Shown one piece after another: positions 8,943-18,034 of a stretch of DNA of 64,000 nucleotides (positions within the stretch are counted from its first letter, which is position 1; every line of letters starts with the position of its first letter). The position numbers were made by a program, and so were the translations under genes. Location of the stretch: NCBI RefSeq assembly GCF_021654135.1, contig NZ_JAKGSD010000024.1:1-64000 (forward strand). Reading direction: 5' to 3'. The DNA is from Amycolatopsis tucumanensis (GTDB lineage: Bacteria; Actinomycetota; Actinomycetes; Mycobacteriales; Pseudonocardiaceae). Below the pieces are notes generated by a model. It made no database searches and was not told the origin of the DNA. It saw only the letters and a program-made list of their open reading frames with translations.

Positions 8943-10013
8943 ATGCGCGAGATCACGATCGACCACCTCGACGACATCGCCCGCGGCGCCGCGATCCTCG
9001 GCACCGGCGGCGGTGGCGACCCCTACATCGGGCGCCTGCTGGCGTCCTCCGCGGTCCGCGACCACGGCCCGGTCGAGCTGGTGCCGCTGGAGGAGGTCGG
9101 CGACGACGCCGTGGTCCTGCCCGTCGCGATGATGGGCGCGCCGACGGTGATGGTCGAGAAGCTGCCCTCGGCCGAGCAGGTCGGGCTGGCCGCCCGCACC
9201 CTGGCCACCTACCTGGGCAAGGAGCTGACCCACATCGCGTGCGCCGAGGCCGGCGGGGTCAACTCGCTGATCCCGGTGGTCGCGGCGGCGCAGCTGGGCC
9301 TGCCCCTGGTGGACGCCGACGGGATGGGCCGGGCGTTCCCCGAGCTGCAGATGGTGCTGCCCACGCTGTACGGCATCCGCGCGACGCCGATGTCGATCGC
9401 CGACGAGAAGGGCAACCGCGGCGTCCTGGACACGGTGGACAACCACTGGGCGGAGCGGCTGGCGCGGTCGGCGACGATCGACATGGGCTGCTCGGCGATG
9501 ATCAGCAACTACGCGATGTCCGGTGCGCAGGCCCGTGAATCGCTGGTGCCCGGCACCCTCAGCCTGTGCGCCGAGCTGGGCGTCGCGGTGCGGCAGGCGC
9601 GAGCCGAGCACGCCGATCCCGTCGCCCGCGTGGTCGAGCGGCTGGGCGGTCGCAAGTTGTTCACCGGCAAGGTCGTCGACGTCGCCCGGCGGACCGTCAC
9701 CGGCTTCGCCCGCGGTGAGGCGAGGCTGTCCGGAATGGACGGTGACGCGGGCAGCGAGATGGTGCTGAAGTTCCAGAACGAGCACCTGGTCGCCGAGCGG
9801 GACGGCGTCGCGCAGGCGTCCGTGCCGGACCTGATCTGCTGCCTCGACCGCGAATCGGGCGAAGCCGTGACGACCGAGGGCCTGCGGTACGGCCAGCGCG
9901 TCACGGTCATCGCCGCGCCCGCGGACCCGCGCTGGCACACGCCGGAGGGCATCGAGCTGGCCGGGCCGCGGTACTTCGGCTACGACCTCGACCCGGTCGG
10001 GGTGCCCGCGTGA
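8943..10013 (+). CDS. DUF917 / S-Me-THD domain protein, copy 1
   Basis: A 356-residue protein beginning MREITIDHLDDIARGAAILG and carrying the glycine-rich GTGGGGDPYIGRLL signature of DUF917 (S-methyl-thiohydantoin desulfurase family). The family is known from hydantoin and ergothioneine-breakdown loci; most members are uncharacterised. The ATG at 8943 is preferred because GGGAG at 8931-8935 gives correct spacing; GTG 8937 overlaps the previous stop and is an alternative. It is about the same length as copy 2 and recognisably homologous over its whole length, suggesting tandem duplication followed by divergence, and possibly a heteromeric enzyme with the HyuA-type subunit. Confidence 0.85.
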   Translation: MREITIDHLDDIARGAAILGTGGGGDPYIGRLLASSAVRDHGPVELVPLEEVGDDAVVLPVAMMGAPTVMVEKLPSAEQVGLAARTLATYLGKELTHIACAEAGGVNSLIPVVAAAQLGLPLVDADGMGRAFPELQMVLPTLYGIRATPMSIADEKGNRGVLDTVDNHWAERLARSATIDMGCSAMISNYAMSGAQARESLVPGTLSLCAELGVAVRQARAEHADPVARVVERLGGRKLFTGKVVDVARRTVTGFARGEARLSGMDGDAGSEMVLKFQNEHLVAERDGVAQASVPDLICCLDRESGEAVTTEGLRYGQRVTVIAAPADPRWHTPEGIELAGPRYFGYDLDPVGVPA

Positions 10014-11104
10014 GCTGGACACTGACCGAGGACCACCTCGAAGATCTCGCGCGCGGCGCGGCCGTGCTCGGCACCGGGGGCGGCGGCGACCCGTACGTGG
10101 GCAGGCTGCTGGTGCGGCAGGCCATCCGCGAGCACGGGCCGATCACGATTCTCGACCCGTCCGAGGTCGGCGACCACGAACTGGTCGTGCCGACCGCGCA
10201 GATGGGCGCCCCGACCGTCGTGCACGAGAAGCTGCCCAGCGGCGCGGAACCCGTGCTGGCGCTGCGCACGCTGGAGAAGCACCTGGGCAAGCGGGCGAGC
10301 GCGACGATGCCGATCGAGTGCGGCGGCATCAACTCGATGATCCCGCTGGTCGTCGGCGCACGGCTGGGCCTGCCGGTGGTGGACGCGGACGGGATGGGCC
10401 GCGCGTTCCCCGAGCTGCAGATGGAGACCTTCGGCGTCTACGGCGTGCCCGGGTCGCCGATGGCGATCGGCGGTGAGCGCGGCGAGACGACGGTGATCGA
10501 CACCGGGACCGACAACAAGCGGATGGAGTGGCTGGCGCGCGGCGTCACGATCCGGCTCGGCGGGGTCGCGCACATCGCCGAGTACGCGATGAGCGGCGCG
10601 GAGGTCAAGCGCACCGCGGTGCCGCGCACGTTGTCGCTGGCCCTGACGGTGGGCCGCACGATCCGCGAGGCGCGGGAACGCAACCTGGACCCGATCGCGG
10701 CCCTGTCGGAGGCGTTGCGCGACACGCTGTACCGGAACCTGCGGGTGCTGTTCCGCGGCAAGGTGTCCGATGTGGAGCGCCGCACCGAGGCGGGGTTCGC
10801 GCGCGGGCGGGCGCAGGCGGTGTCGTTCGACGGCGAGCACAAGCTGGAGCTGCTGTTCCAGAACGAGCACCTGCTGGCGCTGGTCGACGACGAGGTGCGG
10901 TGCCTGGTGCCGGACCTGATCTGCGTGCTGGAGTCCGAGTCGGCCGAGCCGATCACGACCGAGACGCTGCGCTACGGCCAGCGGGTCGTGGTGGTCGGCA
11001 TCTCGACGCCGGACCTGATGCGCACGCCGGAGGCGCTGGCCACGTTCGGGCCGGCCGCGTTCGGGTTGTCCTACGAGTTCACGCCGGTGGAGGAGTTGGT
11101 ATGA
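10010..11104 (+). CDS. DUF917 / S-Me-THD domain protein, copy 2
   Basis: A 364-residue paralogue of the preceding gene, sharing GTGGGGDPYVGRLL, DADGMGRAFPELQM and QNEHLLA motifs. The GTG start overlaps the TGA of copy 1 by four bases (GTGA), and its own TGA overlaps the ATG of the SDR gene, so translation is coupled. Compared with copy 1 it has a nearly identical DADGMGRAFPELQ block, probably active-site, but differs in the middle third. Role inferred: second subunit or a second specificity in cyclic-amide or thiohydantoin breakdown. Confidence 0.85.
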   Translation: MSWTLTEDHLEDLARGAAVLGTGGGGDPYVGRLLVRQAIREHGPITILDPSEVGDHELVVPTAQMGAPTVVHEKLPSGAEPVLALRTLEKHLGKRASATMPIECGGINSMIPLVVGARLGLPVVDADGMGRAFPELQMETFGVYGVPGSPMAIGGERGETTVIDTGTDNKRMEWLARGVTIRLGGVAHIAEYAMSGAEVKRTAVPRTLSLALTVGRTIREARERNLDPIAALSEALRDTLYRNLRVLFRGKVSDVERRTEAGFARGRAQAVSFDGEHKLELLFQNEHLLALVDDEVRCLVPDLICVLESESAEPITTETLRYGQRVVVVGISTPDLMRTPEALATFGPAAFGLSYEFTPVEELV

Positions 11105-11811
11105 GCCTGGCGGATCGGGTCGTGGTGATCATCGGCGGCGGTTCGGGCATCGGGTTCGAGGTGGCGCGGCGGGCGGCCGACGCGGGAGCTCAGGTGTTCC
11201 TGGGCGGCCGCACCGCGTCCACGCTGGCGGCCGCGGCGGCGAAGATCGGCGCGCAGTGGCACGTCGTGGACAACACGGACTCCGACTCGCTGGCCGAGTT
11301 CTTCGGCGCCGTGCCACGCGTGGACCACCTGTTCACGCCCGGCGCGTCGTACCGGACCGGGCCGATGCGCGAGTTGTCCGACGAGGACGCGGCGAGCCCG
11401 TTCGTGACGAAGTTCTGGGGCCAGTACCACGCGGTCAAGCACGCGGCGCCGAAGCTGTCGCGCGACGGTTCGGTGGTGCTGATGTCCGGGGCGGCGAGCG
11501 TGCGGCCACCCGGACCCGCGCCCGCCTACGTCGCGTGCAACGCCGCGATCGAGGGGCTCGGCCGCGGGCTGGCGGTGGAGCTGGCGCCGGTGCGGGTCAA
11601 CGTGGTCGCGCCCGGCACGATCGACGGGAACCTGTGGTCGCAGCGGCCGGCGGACGTCCGCGAGGCGAGCTTCGCGCAGTACCGCTCGGACACGGTGCTG
11701 CACCGCGTCGGCACCGAGTCCGAAGTGGCCGACGCGGTGCTCTACCTGTTCGGCGCCACCTTCACGACGGGCTCGACGCTCTACCCGGACGGCGGCTACT
11801 CGTTCCGGTAG
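11101..11811 (+). CDS. Divergent short-chain dehydrogenase lacking the catalytic Lys
   Basis: A 236-residue SDR-fold protein. The cofactor motif GGGSGIG (residues 12-18) and the C-terminal PDGG block are intact, and Ser129 and Tyr143 are at the catalytic positions, but the YxxxK lysine is replaced: the sequence reads AYVACNAAIEGL, with Asn147 where Lys is expected. Such substitutions occur in a divergent bacterial SDR group, so it may use another base or act on an easily tautomerised substrate. It is the last gene of the permease-HyuA-DUF917 operon, joined by an ATGA overlap. Its substrate is presumably a product of that pathway. Confidence 0.8.
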   Translation: MSLADRVVVIIGGGSGIGFEVARRAADAGAQVFLGGRTASTLAAAAAKIGAQWHVVDNTDSDSLAEFFGAVPRVDHLFTPGASYRTGPMRELSDEDAASPFVTKFWGQYHAVKHAAPKLSRDGSVVLMSGAASVRPPGPAPAYVACNAAIEGLGRGLAVELAPVRVNVVAPGTIDGNLWSQRPADVREASFAQYRSDTVLHRVGTESEVADAVLYLFGATFTTGSTLYPDGGYSFR

Positions 11812-11860
11812 GGCCGTTGGTCGGGTGTTTTTCGGCCGTCCGTGAGGTTGACTCTCCCGG

Positions 11861-12724
11861 ATGAGAGCAGCACTCGCATCGGCCGCCGCCGTCGCCGCGA
11901 TCCTGGCGACGGCGGCCCCGGCCTCGGCCATCAACTCCTACAACGCGACCCCGGCGCCCGAGCGCACCGAGGTCGGCGCGCTCGTCGCGACCTGGGACAA
12001 CGACGCGAACCCAGCCACGCCGGACCGGGTGGACTGGGTGTGCTCGGGCACCATGGTCGACCGCGACACCTTCCTCACCGCGGCGCACTGCACCAGCGAC
12101 TGGCCCGCCGGCGTGCGGTTCTTCGTGTCGCTCGACCAGGACGTGCAGTCCGGCCTCGACGCCGCCGCCCAGCAGTACCCGGGCGATCCCGCGGCGGTGG
12201 CACGGGCGGTCGCGGTGGAAGGCGTGGCGCACTCCGACCCGGCCTACCCGGGCAACTCGGCGGACGCGCACGACATCGCGGTCATCCAGCTGCCCGCGCA
12301 GCAGGTCGCCGCCCGGTGGTCGTTCACTCCCGCGCAGTTGCCCACAGCCGGGCAGCTGGACCAGCTCGGTCCGCGCGGCCTGAACAGCACGCCGTTCGTG
12401 GTCGCCGGCTACGGGACGCAGGAGGCGGTCAACGGCCCCGGCGGGCAGACCCACCCGGGCGGCGGCGTCCGGATGAAGGCGCCGGTCACCTTCGACGCGC
12501 TCAACAAGACGTGGGTGCGCCTGGCGATGACCGCGCCGCAGGGCAACGGCGGCGCCTGCTACGGCGACTCCGGCGGGCCGAACTTCGCCACGATCGGCGG
12601 CACGCGGACCCTGGTGTCCACGACGATCACCGGTGACGCGCCCTGCTACGCCACCAACGTGACCTACCGCCTGGACACCCCGTCCGCGCGCACGTTCCTG
12701 GCGCCGTTCACCGCGCTGCCGTAG
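11861..12724 (+). CDS. Secreted trypsin-like serine protease
   Basis: A 287-residue S1-family chymotrypsin-fold protein. Residues 1-23 form a signal peptide (ending TAAPASA), so it is exported. The triad is visible: His76 in FLTAAHC, Asp138 in AHDIAVIQL and Ser237 in CYGDSGGP. No propeptide-like segment beyond a few residues is evident. The gene begins 49 bases after the SDR stop and its 3' end overlaps the convergent DUF1445 gene by 17 bases, so it is probably an independent unit. Substrate preference is not predicted. Confidence 0.88.
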   Translation: MRAALASAAAVAAILATAAPASAINSYNATPAPERTEVGALVATWDNDANPATPDRVDWVCSGTMVDRDTFLTAAHCTSDWPAGVRFFVSLDQDVQSGLDAAAQQYPGDPAAVARAVAVEGVAHSDPAYPGNSADAHDIAVIQLPAQQVAARWSFTPAQLPTAGQLDQLGPRGLNSTPFVVAGYGTQEAVNGPGGQTHPGGGVRMKAPVTFDALNKTWVRLAMTAPQGNGGACYGDSGGPNFATIGGTRTLVSTTITGDAPCYATNVTYRLDTPSARTFLAPFTALP

Positions 12725-13514
12725 GCACCCGGTACTCGCTGTCCCGCCGGTCGGTGATGAACATGTGCCCCGGCGAGTGGGTGATCGCGAACGGCGGCTT
12801 CGACGCCATCAGCGCCGCCTGCGGGGTGACCCCGCACGCCCAGAACACCGGCACGTCACCGGGTTCCGCCTCGACCGGGTCGCCGAAGTCGGGGCGGGAC
12901 AGGTCGGCGATCCCGAGCCCGGCGGGGTCGCCGACGTGCACCGGCGCGCCGTGCACCGCGGGCATCGCGCCGCTGATCGCGATCGCCTCGTCGACCCGGC
13001 CTGCCGGGATCGGGCGCATCGACACGACCATCGGGCCGTGCAGCCGCCCGGCAGGCCGGCATTCGCGGTTCGTCACGTACATCGACACGTTGCGGCCCTG
13101 CTCCAGGTGCCGCAGCGGGATCCCGGCCGCGAGCAGCCCGGTCTCGAACGTGAAGCTGCACCCGATCGAAAACGCGACCAGGTTCTCCTGCCACAGGCCG
13201 CTGACGTCGTCGACCTCCTCGGCCAGCTCGCCGTGCCGCCACACGCGGTAGCGCGGCAGGTCGCGGCTCAGGTCGGCGCCGGGGGCGAGCGTGGTCGCGG
13301 TGCTGCCCGGGTCGGTGACGTCCAGGACCGGGCACGGCTGCGGGTTGCGCTGGCAGAACAACAGCACGTCGTAGGCCCAGTCGCGCGGCACCGCGATCAG
13401 GTTGGTCTGCGTGAAACCGGTCGCCCACCCCGACGTCGGCGCCACGGTTCCGGCGCGGAACGCCGCGCGCGCCTGTTCCGGGGTCATGGTGGCTGGATCG
13501 TCTACCCTGGTCAT
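12708..13514 (-). CDS. DUF1445 putative hydro-lyase / D-glutamate cyclase family
   Basis: A 268-residue protein of the DUF1445 (YcsI) family, recognised from [34 protein letters not shown] and [20 protein letters not shown]. Homologues are annotated as hydro-lyases, and a mammalian relative acts as D-glutamate cyclase, making 5-oxo-D-proline. Only 28 bases separate its ATG from that of the divergent third DUF917 gene, so both probably share a bidirectional promoter region. A cyclase or lyase acting on a five-membered amide fits the neighbouring hydantoinase/DUF917 genes. The GGAGG before the ATG is only one base away, so the exact start is uncertain. Confidence 0.8.
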   Translation of the reverse strand: MTRVDDPATMTPEQARAAFRAGTVAPTSGWATGFTQTNLIAVPRDWAYDVLLFCQRNPQPCPVLDVTDPGSTATTLAPGADLSRDLPRYRVWRHGELAEEVDDVSGLWQENLVAFSIGCSFTFETGLLAAGIPLRHLEQGRNVSMYVTNRECRPAGRLHGPMVVSMRPIPAGRVDEAIAISGAMPAVHGAPVHVGDPAGLGIADLSRPDFGDPVEAEPGDVPVFWACGVTPQAALMASKPPFAITHSPGHMFITDRRDSEYRVPTAAR

Positions 13515-13542
13515 ACCTCCAGCTCAGCACATGAAGGCAAGC

Positions 13543-14604
13543 ATGCGCATCACCGCGGCGGACGTGCCCGCACTCGAACGGGGCGTCGCGCTGCTCGGGT
13601 CGGGCGGTGGCGGCGACACGATGACGGCCGCGGCGCTGCTGCGCCAGCTCGTCACGCACGGGCGTGAACCGGACATCTCCGGCGCGCTGGACCCGTCCAC
13701 ACTCGTGATGCCGGTGGGAATCGTGGGCGCGACCGCCGCCTTCACCGAGAAACTGCCCAGCGGGGCGGAGTTCACGACCGCGGTGTCGGCGATCGAACGC
13801 TGGACCGGGGCCCGCGCCGGCGCGCTGGTGTCGATCGAGATCGGCGGGCTGAACGGGCTGATGCCGCTGGTCGCCGCCGTCGAGCTGGGCCTGCCGTGCG
13901 CCGACGCGGACCTGTCCGGACGCGGGCTGCCGAGGCTGGACCAGCTCTCCATCGCGGCGACCGGCCGCGGGCTGGCGCCTGCCGCGCTCGCCGAGCCCGG
14001 CGGTCAGGTGCTGGTGCTGGCGGCCGGCTCGGACGAATCGGTCGAGCGCGGCGCCCGCGCGTTCCTGGCCAGTTCCGGCGGCTGGGCGGCGATGGCGTTC
14101 GCCCCGGTGCCGGCGGGCGAACTGCCGCAGTGCGCGGTGATGGGCAGCGTCACCGGCGCGCTCGAACTGGGCAGGCGGGTGCTCGCGGCCGGGGAGGGCC
14201 CGGAGCCGGACCGGCTCGCCGAGGCCTGCGGCGGGCGGGTGCTCGCGATGGGCCGCGTGCTCGAGGTGTCCCGGCACCCCGGTCCCGGAGCGCACGGCCG
14301 CGCCGGCTTCGGCCGCGGCAGCGCGACGCTGACCGACCACCGCACCGGCGCACTGCTCCGGCTGGAGATGGAGAACGAGTACCTGCTGGCGCTGCGGGAC
14401 GGCCATCCGGTGGCGTCCACCCCGGACGTGCTGGCCGTGGTCGATCACCGCACCGGCGTTCCGGTGCCGTGCGACGGGATCCGCGCCGGGATCGAGGTCG
14501 ACGTGCTGCAGCTCGCCGCGGCGCCGTTCTGGACCGACCCGCGGCGGCTGCCGGTGCTGCGGCCACGCGCGTACGGCATCGACTCGGACCCGGTGCTCGC
14601 ATGA
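13543..14604 (+). CDS. DUF917 / S-Me-THD domain protein, copy 3
   Basis: A 353-residue DUF917 protein, more distant from copies 1 and 2: the glycine motif reads LGSGGGGDTMTAAALL and the DADGMGR block is replaced by CADADLSGRGLPR. The ATG at 13543 is used because GAAGG lies five bases upstream; ATG 13531 would add four residues without a ribosome site. It diverges from the DUF1445 gene and its TGA overlaps the ATG of the PucR regulator (ATGA), so DUF917-3 and pucR form an operon. The divergent substrate-loop residues suggest a related but different substrate. Confidence 0.82.
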   Translation: MRITAADVPALERGVALLGSGGGGDTMTAAALLRQLVTHGREPDISGALDPSTLVMPVGIVGATAAFTEKLPSGAEFTTAVSAIERWTGARAGALVSIEIGGLNGLMPLVAAVELGLPCADADLSGRGLPRLDQLSIAATGRGLAPAALAEPGGQVLVLAAGSDESVERGARAFLASSGGWAAMAFAPVPAGELPQCAVMGSVTGALELGRRVLAAGEGPEPDRLAEACGGRVLAMGRVLEVSRHPGPGAHGRAGFGRGSATLTDHRTGALLRLEMENEYLLALRDGHPVASTPDVLAVVDHRTGVPVPCDGIRAGIEVDVLQLAAAPFWTDPRRLPVLRPRAYGIDSDPVLA

Positions 14605-16094
14605 TCCTGCGCCGCCTGCTGGCCCTGCCGTCGTGGGCCGGTGTCCGGGTCGCCGCGGGCGAATCCGGGTTGGACCGTCCACTGGAGACGGTGCGGGCCA
14701 CCCTCGACGCCGGGGACAGCCCCGGGCCGGGCGAGCTGCTGGTGCTGGCCCGGGAACTGCGTGGCACGGACTGGCAGATCGACGCCCTGCTGCGGCGCGG
14801 GGCGGACAGCGGCGCGGCGGGCCTGCTCCTGCCGGAGGTCGAACCGCTGACCGCGACCCGGCTGCTGGCCGACCGGCTCGCGATGCCGCTGCTGGTGACG
14901 GCGGCCCGGCCGCTGGACCTGCTCGTCGACGCCCGCCTGATGCTCGCCGCGCCGGAACTGGACCGCGCGAACCTCGTGCTGGCGACGCACCGGGCGCTCG
15001 GCGAACGGCTGCGCTCGCCGGAGGAGGTGGTCACCGCGCTGCGCGGGCTGCTGCGGTCGCCGGTCGCGTTGCTCGACGACCGGGGCGAGCCGGTGGCCGG
15101 GGAACTGGCGTCGGCCGGGCGGATCCGCGTCGGCGAGCCAGTGCCGCAGCGGGTAGACCTCGACGACGGCGTGCTGCTGGCGCACCCCGCGCTGCTGGCC
15201 GGCCCGGTGCTGTGGGTGGCGGCCGAGCTGACCGGCGCGGAGGCGGCGCGGGCGGACGTGGTGCCGCCAGCGCTGGCGGTCGCGGCCGGCGCGGTGCAGC
15301 GGTGGCTGCTGGCGAACCGGCTGGAGCTGGAACGGGACGCCCGGTCGCGCACCGCGCTGCTCGGCGACCTGCTGCGGCTGGACGCCGAGCCCGGCGCGGA
15401 CCTGCGCCGCCGGGCGGCCGACGCCGGGTGGCGGCTGGGCGGCTGGCACGTCGGGCTGCGCATCGGTGTGGCGTCCAGTGTGGACACGGTGGCGCGGACG
15501 ACCGAGGTGGTGCGCGCGCTGCGGGCCGAGCAGATCGCCGCGGTGGTCGTCGAGCACGGCGACGGCTGGACCGGGTGGGTGACGTTCGACCAGGAACCGA
15601 CGGCCGAGCGGGTCCGCACGCTGGCCGCCGGGCTGCGGAAGGCGCACAAGGCGCTGCGGCGCACGCTCGGCGCGCACCTCGGGGTCGGCCGCCCGCACCC
15701 GCGCCCGGACGGCCTGGCCGCGACGATCGCCGAGGCCACCGACGCCGCGCGCCTGGCCGCGACCCGCCCGGAGTCGGGGCACTTCCTGCACGTCGACCAG
15801 CTGGGCATGGCGCAACTGCTGCTGGAGTGGACGCGGACGGACACCTTCGAGCCGGCGGCCCGCGCGCTGGTCGCCCCGCTGCGCAACGCGCCCGGTGACC
15901 TGGTGCGCACGCTGGCGGTGTACCTGGACGCGGAGTCCTCGATCGCGGAAACCGCGGCGGTGCTCGGCGTGCACCGCAACACGGTCACCGCGCGCGTCGC
16001 CCGGATCGAGCAGCTGCTGGGGGTGGACCTGTCCCGCCCGGACGACCGGCTGGCGCTGCACCTGGCCTCCCGGGCCATCACCCTGGCCGACTGA
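14601..16094 (+). CDS. PucR-family transcriptional regulator
   Basis: A 497-residue protein with an N-terminal PucR-type sensor half and a C-terminal helix-turn-helix of the PucR/CdaR kind, seen as ETAAVLGVHRNTVTARVARI near residue 460. PucR regulators typically activate purine, hydantoin or amino-acid catabolic genes. Translational coupling to the third DUF917 gene and proximity to the DUF1445 gene and the permease-HyuA operon make it the best candidate controller of the whole cyclic-amide region. The effector is unknown. Confidence 0.85.
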   Translation: MILRRLLALPSWAGVRVAAGESGLDRPLETVRATLDAGDSPGPGELLVLARELRGTDWQIDALLRRGADSGAAGLLLPEVEPLTATRLLADRLAMPLLVTAARPLDLLVDARLMLAAPELDRANLVLATHRALGERLRSPEEVVTALRGLLRSPVALLDDRGEPVAGELASAGRIRVGEPVPQRVDLDDGVLLAHPALLAGPVLWVAAELTGAEAARADVVPPALAVAAGAVQRWLLANRLELERDARSRTALLGDLLRLDAEPGADLRRRAADAGWRLGGWHVGLRIGVASSVDTVARTTEVVRALRAEQIAAVVVEHGDGWTGWVTFDQEPTAERVRTLAAGLRKAHKALRRTLGAHLGVGRPHPRPDGLAATIAEATDAARLAATRPESGHFLHVDQLGMAQLLLEWTRTDTFEPAARALVAPLRNAPGDLVRTLAVYLDAESSIAETAAVLGVHRNTVTARVARIEQLLGVDLSRPDDRLALHLASRAITLAD

Positions 16095-16104
16095 GCGGGA
16101 CCGG

Positions 16105-16515
16105 TCAGCCGTCCGCGTCGAGTTTGGCCAGCAGGTGGTCCAGCTGCGCCAGTTCGTCGGCGTCGAGCGCGGCGAAGAACGGGGGCGGCTCGCTCAGGAT
16201 GCGGTTCGCCGCGGCCGCCATCTCGGCGCCCGCGGGCGTCACCGTCACCAGCTTGCGGCGGCGGTCGTCCGGGTGGACGGTCCGCGACACCAGCCCGCGC
16301 TGTTCCAGGTCGTCCACCACGACCGTCGTGTAGGGACGGTCGGTGTCCAGGAGCTCGGCGAGCTCACCCAGGGTCAGCGGCCCTGGCACGAGCCGCCGCA
16401 GGGCCTTGGCCTTGAAGAAGCTCAGCCCGAGCGCGTCGGCGACCAGCCGGCGCCGGTCGTGCCGGTGCAGCACCAGGTCCTGCATCCGCTCCCAGACCCG
16501 CTCCGCGGCGGTCAC
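16105..16515 (-). CDS. MarR-family transcriptional regulator
   Basis: A 136-residue winged-helix protein: TLGELAELLDTDRPYTTVVVDDLEQRGLV is the recognition region and DDRRRKLVTVTPAG the wing, both typical of MarR. The GTG start at 16513-16515 overlaps the TGA of the upstream MFS gene (GTGA), so it is the second gene of a transporter-regulator operon. It likely represses this operon through the inverted repeat upstream of the transporter. The ligand is probably an MFS substrate. Confidence 0.85.
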   Translation of the reverse strand: MTAAERVWERMQDLVLHRHDRRRLVADALGLSFFKAKALRRLVPGPLTLGELAELLDTDRPYTTVVVDDLEQRGLVSRTVHPDDRRRKLVTVTPAGAEMAAAANRILSEPPPFFAALDADELAQLDHLLAKLDADG

Positions 16516-17951
16516 GTCCGCGCCCCGGCCGGCTCGTCGAACAGCACCGTCGCCCGCCGGGCTGTCGCCATCGCCCACGGGGACGTCGTCAGCACGCCCA
16601 GCACCATCACCACCACGCCGCATCCGGCCATGATCCACCACGCGACGTGGCTCGCCGCGGGAAAGCCCGTCGTGAACGCGCCGGTGATGTGCGTCGTGAC
16701 CACCGCGCCGAGCACCGCGACCCCGAGTGACGCCCCGACCTGCCTGCTCGTCGACGCCACCGCCGCGGCCACCCCGGCCTGCGTGCGCGGCATGCCGGAC
16801 ACCGCGGTGTTGGTGATCGGCGGGTTGAGCATCCCGAACCCGGCGCCGAACACGACGTAGGCCACCACCAGCCACGCGATCCCGGTGTCCGCGCCAAGCC
16901 GGGTCAGCAGCACCCCGCTCACCGCGAGCCCCAGTCCCCCGGTCACCAGCGGGATCCGCGAGCCGCGCGCGGCGACCAGCCTGCCGGACAGCGGCGCGAG
17001 CGCGAAGATCGCCAGCGCGCTGGGCAGCGTCAGCAACCCGGCGTGCAGCGGCGTGAACCCGCGGACGTTCTGCAGGTACAGCGCGTTGAGGAACAAAAAC
17101 CCGCTCAGCCCGGCGAACCCGCACACCGCGATCACCGTCGCCCCGGAGAACGGCGTGCTCGCGAAGAACCTGGGGTCCAGCAACGGTTCCGCCCGCCGCC
17201 GCTCGTAGACGACGAGCCCGGCCGCGGCGACGGCCGCCACCGCGAAGCACGCCACGGTCAGCCCGGACAGCCAGCCGTGGTGCGGCGCCTCGATGATCCC
17301 GTACGTCAGGCTCGCCAGCGCCACCACGACCAGCAGCTGCCCGACCGGGTCGAGCCGGCGCGCCCGTGGCGCCTTCGACTCCGGCACGAACAACGCGGTC
17401 AGCACGAGCGCGGCGACCCCGACCGGGATGTTGATCCAGAAGATCGACCGCCACCCGACCGCGTCCACCAGCAGGCCGCCGACCACCGGGCCCAGCGCCA
17501 TGCTCAGCCCGACGACCGCGCCCCAGATCCCGATCGCGCGCGCCCGTTCGCGCGCGTCGGTGAAGGTGTTGGTGATGATCGACATGGCGACCGGGTTCAG
17601 CATGCTGCCGCCGACCGCCTGCACCATCCGGAAGGCGATGAGCAGCCCGATGTTCGGCGCGACGCTGCACAGCAGGGAACCGAGCGTGAACAGCACCAGC
17701 CCGGCCTGGAACGTGCGCCGCCGCCCGATCCGGTCGGCGGTCGAGCCGGACAGCATCAGCAGGCTGGCCAGCACGAGCGTGTAGGCGTCGATCGTCCACT
17801 GCAGACTCGACACGCTCGCGGAGAAGTCGCGCTCGATGGACGGCAGCGCGAGGTTGACGATCGTGGTGTCCATCGAGACGACGAACAGGCTCAGGCAGCA
17901 GATCGCCAGCACCAGGAGCCGACGTCGCTGGGACAGTTCCGGCACACGCAC
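16512..17951 (-). CDS. MFS drug-efflux transporter (EmrB/QacA, DHA2 type)
   Basis: A membrane protein of about 479 residues with 14 predicted helices. The first helix carries FVVSMDTTIVNLALPSI, the hallmark of 14-helix DHA2 pumps, and LMLSGSTADRIGRRR is the conserved cytoplasmic loop 2-3. GTG 17951 (VRVPELSQRRR) is preferred as start because further upstream the frame enters an operator-like palindrome; GTG 17945 is also possible. It is followed without gap by a MarR gene. Likely a proton-driven exporter of lipophilic compounds. Confidence 0.87.
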   Translation of the reverse strand: MRVPELSQRRRLLVLAICCLSLFVVSMDTTIVNLALPSIERDFSASVSSLQWTIDAYTLVLASLLMLSGSTADRIGRRRTFQAGLVLFTLGSLLCSVAPNIGLLIAFRMVQAVGGSMLNPVAMSIITNTFTDARERARAIGIWGAVVGLSMALGPVVGGLLVDAVGWRSIFWINIPVGVAALVLTALFVPESKAPRARRLDPVGQLLVVVALASLTYGIIEAPHHGWLSGLTVACFAVAAVAAAGLVVYERRRAEPLLDPRFFASTPFSGATVIAVCGFAGLSGFLFLNALYLQNVRGFTPLHAGLLTLPSALAIFALAPLSGRLVAARGSRIPLVTGGLGLAVSGVLLTRLGADTGIAWLVVAYVVFGAGFGMLNPPITNTAVSGMPRTQAGVAAAVASTSRQVGASLGVAVLGAVVTTHITGAFTTGFPAASHVAWWIMAGCGVVVMVLGVLTTSPWAMATARRATVLFDEPAGART

Positions 17952-17958
17952 CCCAAAC

Positions 17959-17991
17959 GTTGTACTTCTATAACAGTTTTGACTGTACAAC
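17959..17991. promoter_or_regulatory. Operator-like inverted repeat upstream of MFS-MarR operon
   Basis: Perfect 7-base arms GTTGTAC (17959-17965) and GTACAAC (17985-17991) enclose a 19-base AT-rich spacer. It lies just 5' of the MFS start on the minus strand, where a promoter is expected, and the whole stretch is much less GC-rich than its surroundings. A MarR-type repressor site that overlaps the operon promoter is the simplest reading. Confidence 0.6.
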
Positions 17992-18034
17992 TTTCTGGCC
18001 AGCGGAACCACTGTGACTTCCGACGCCCCTGGAC

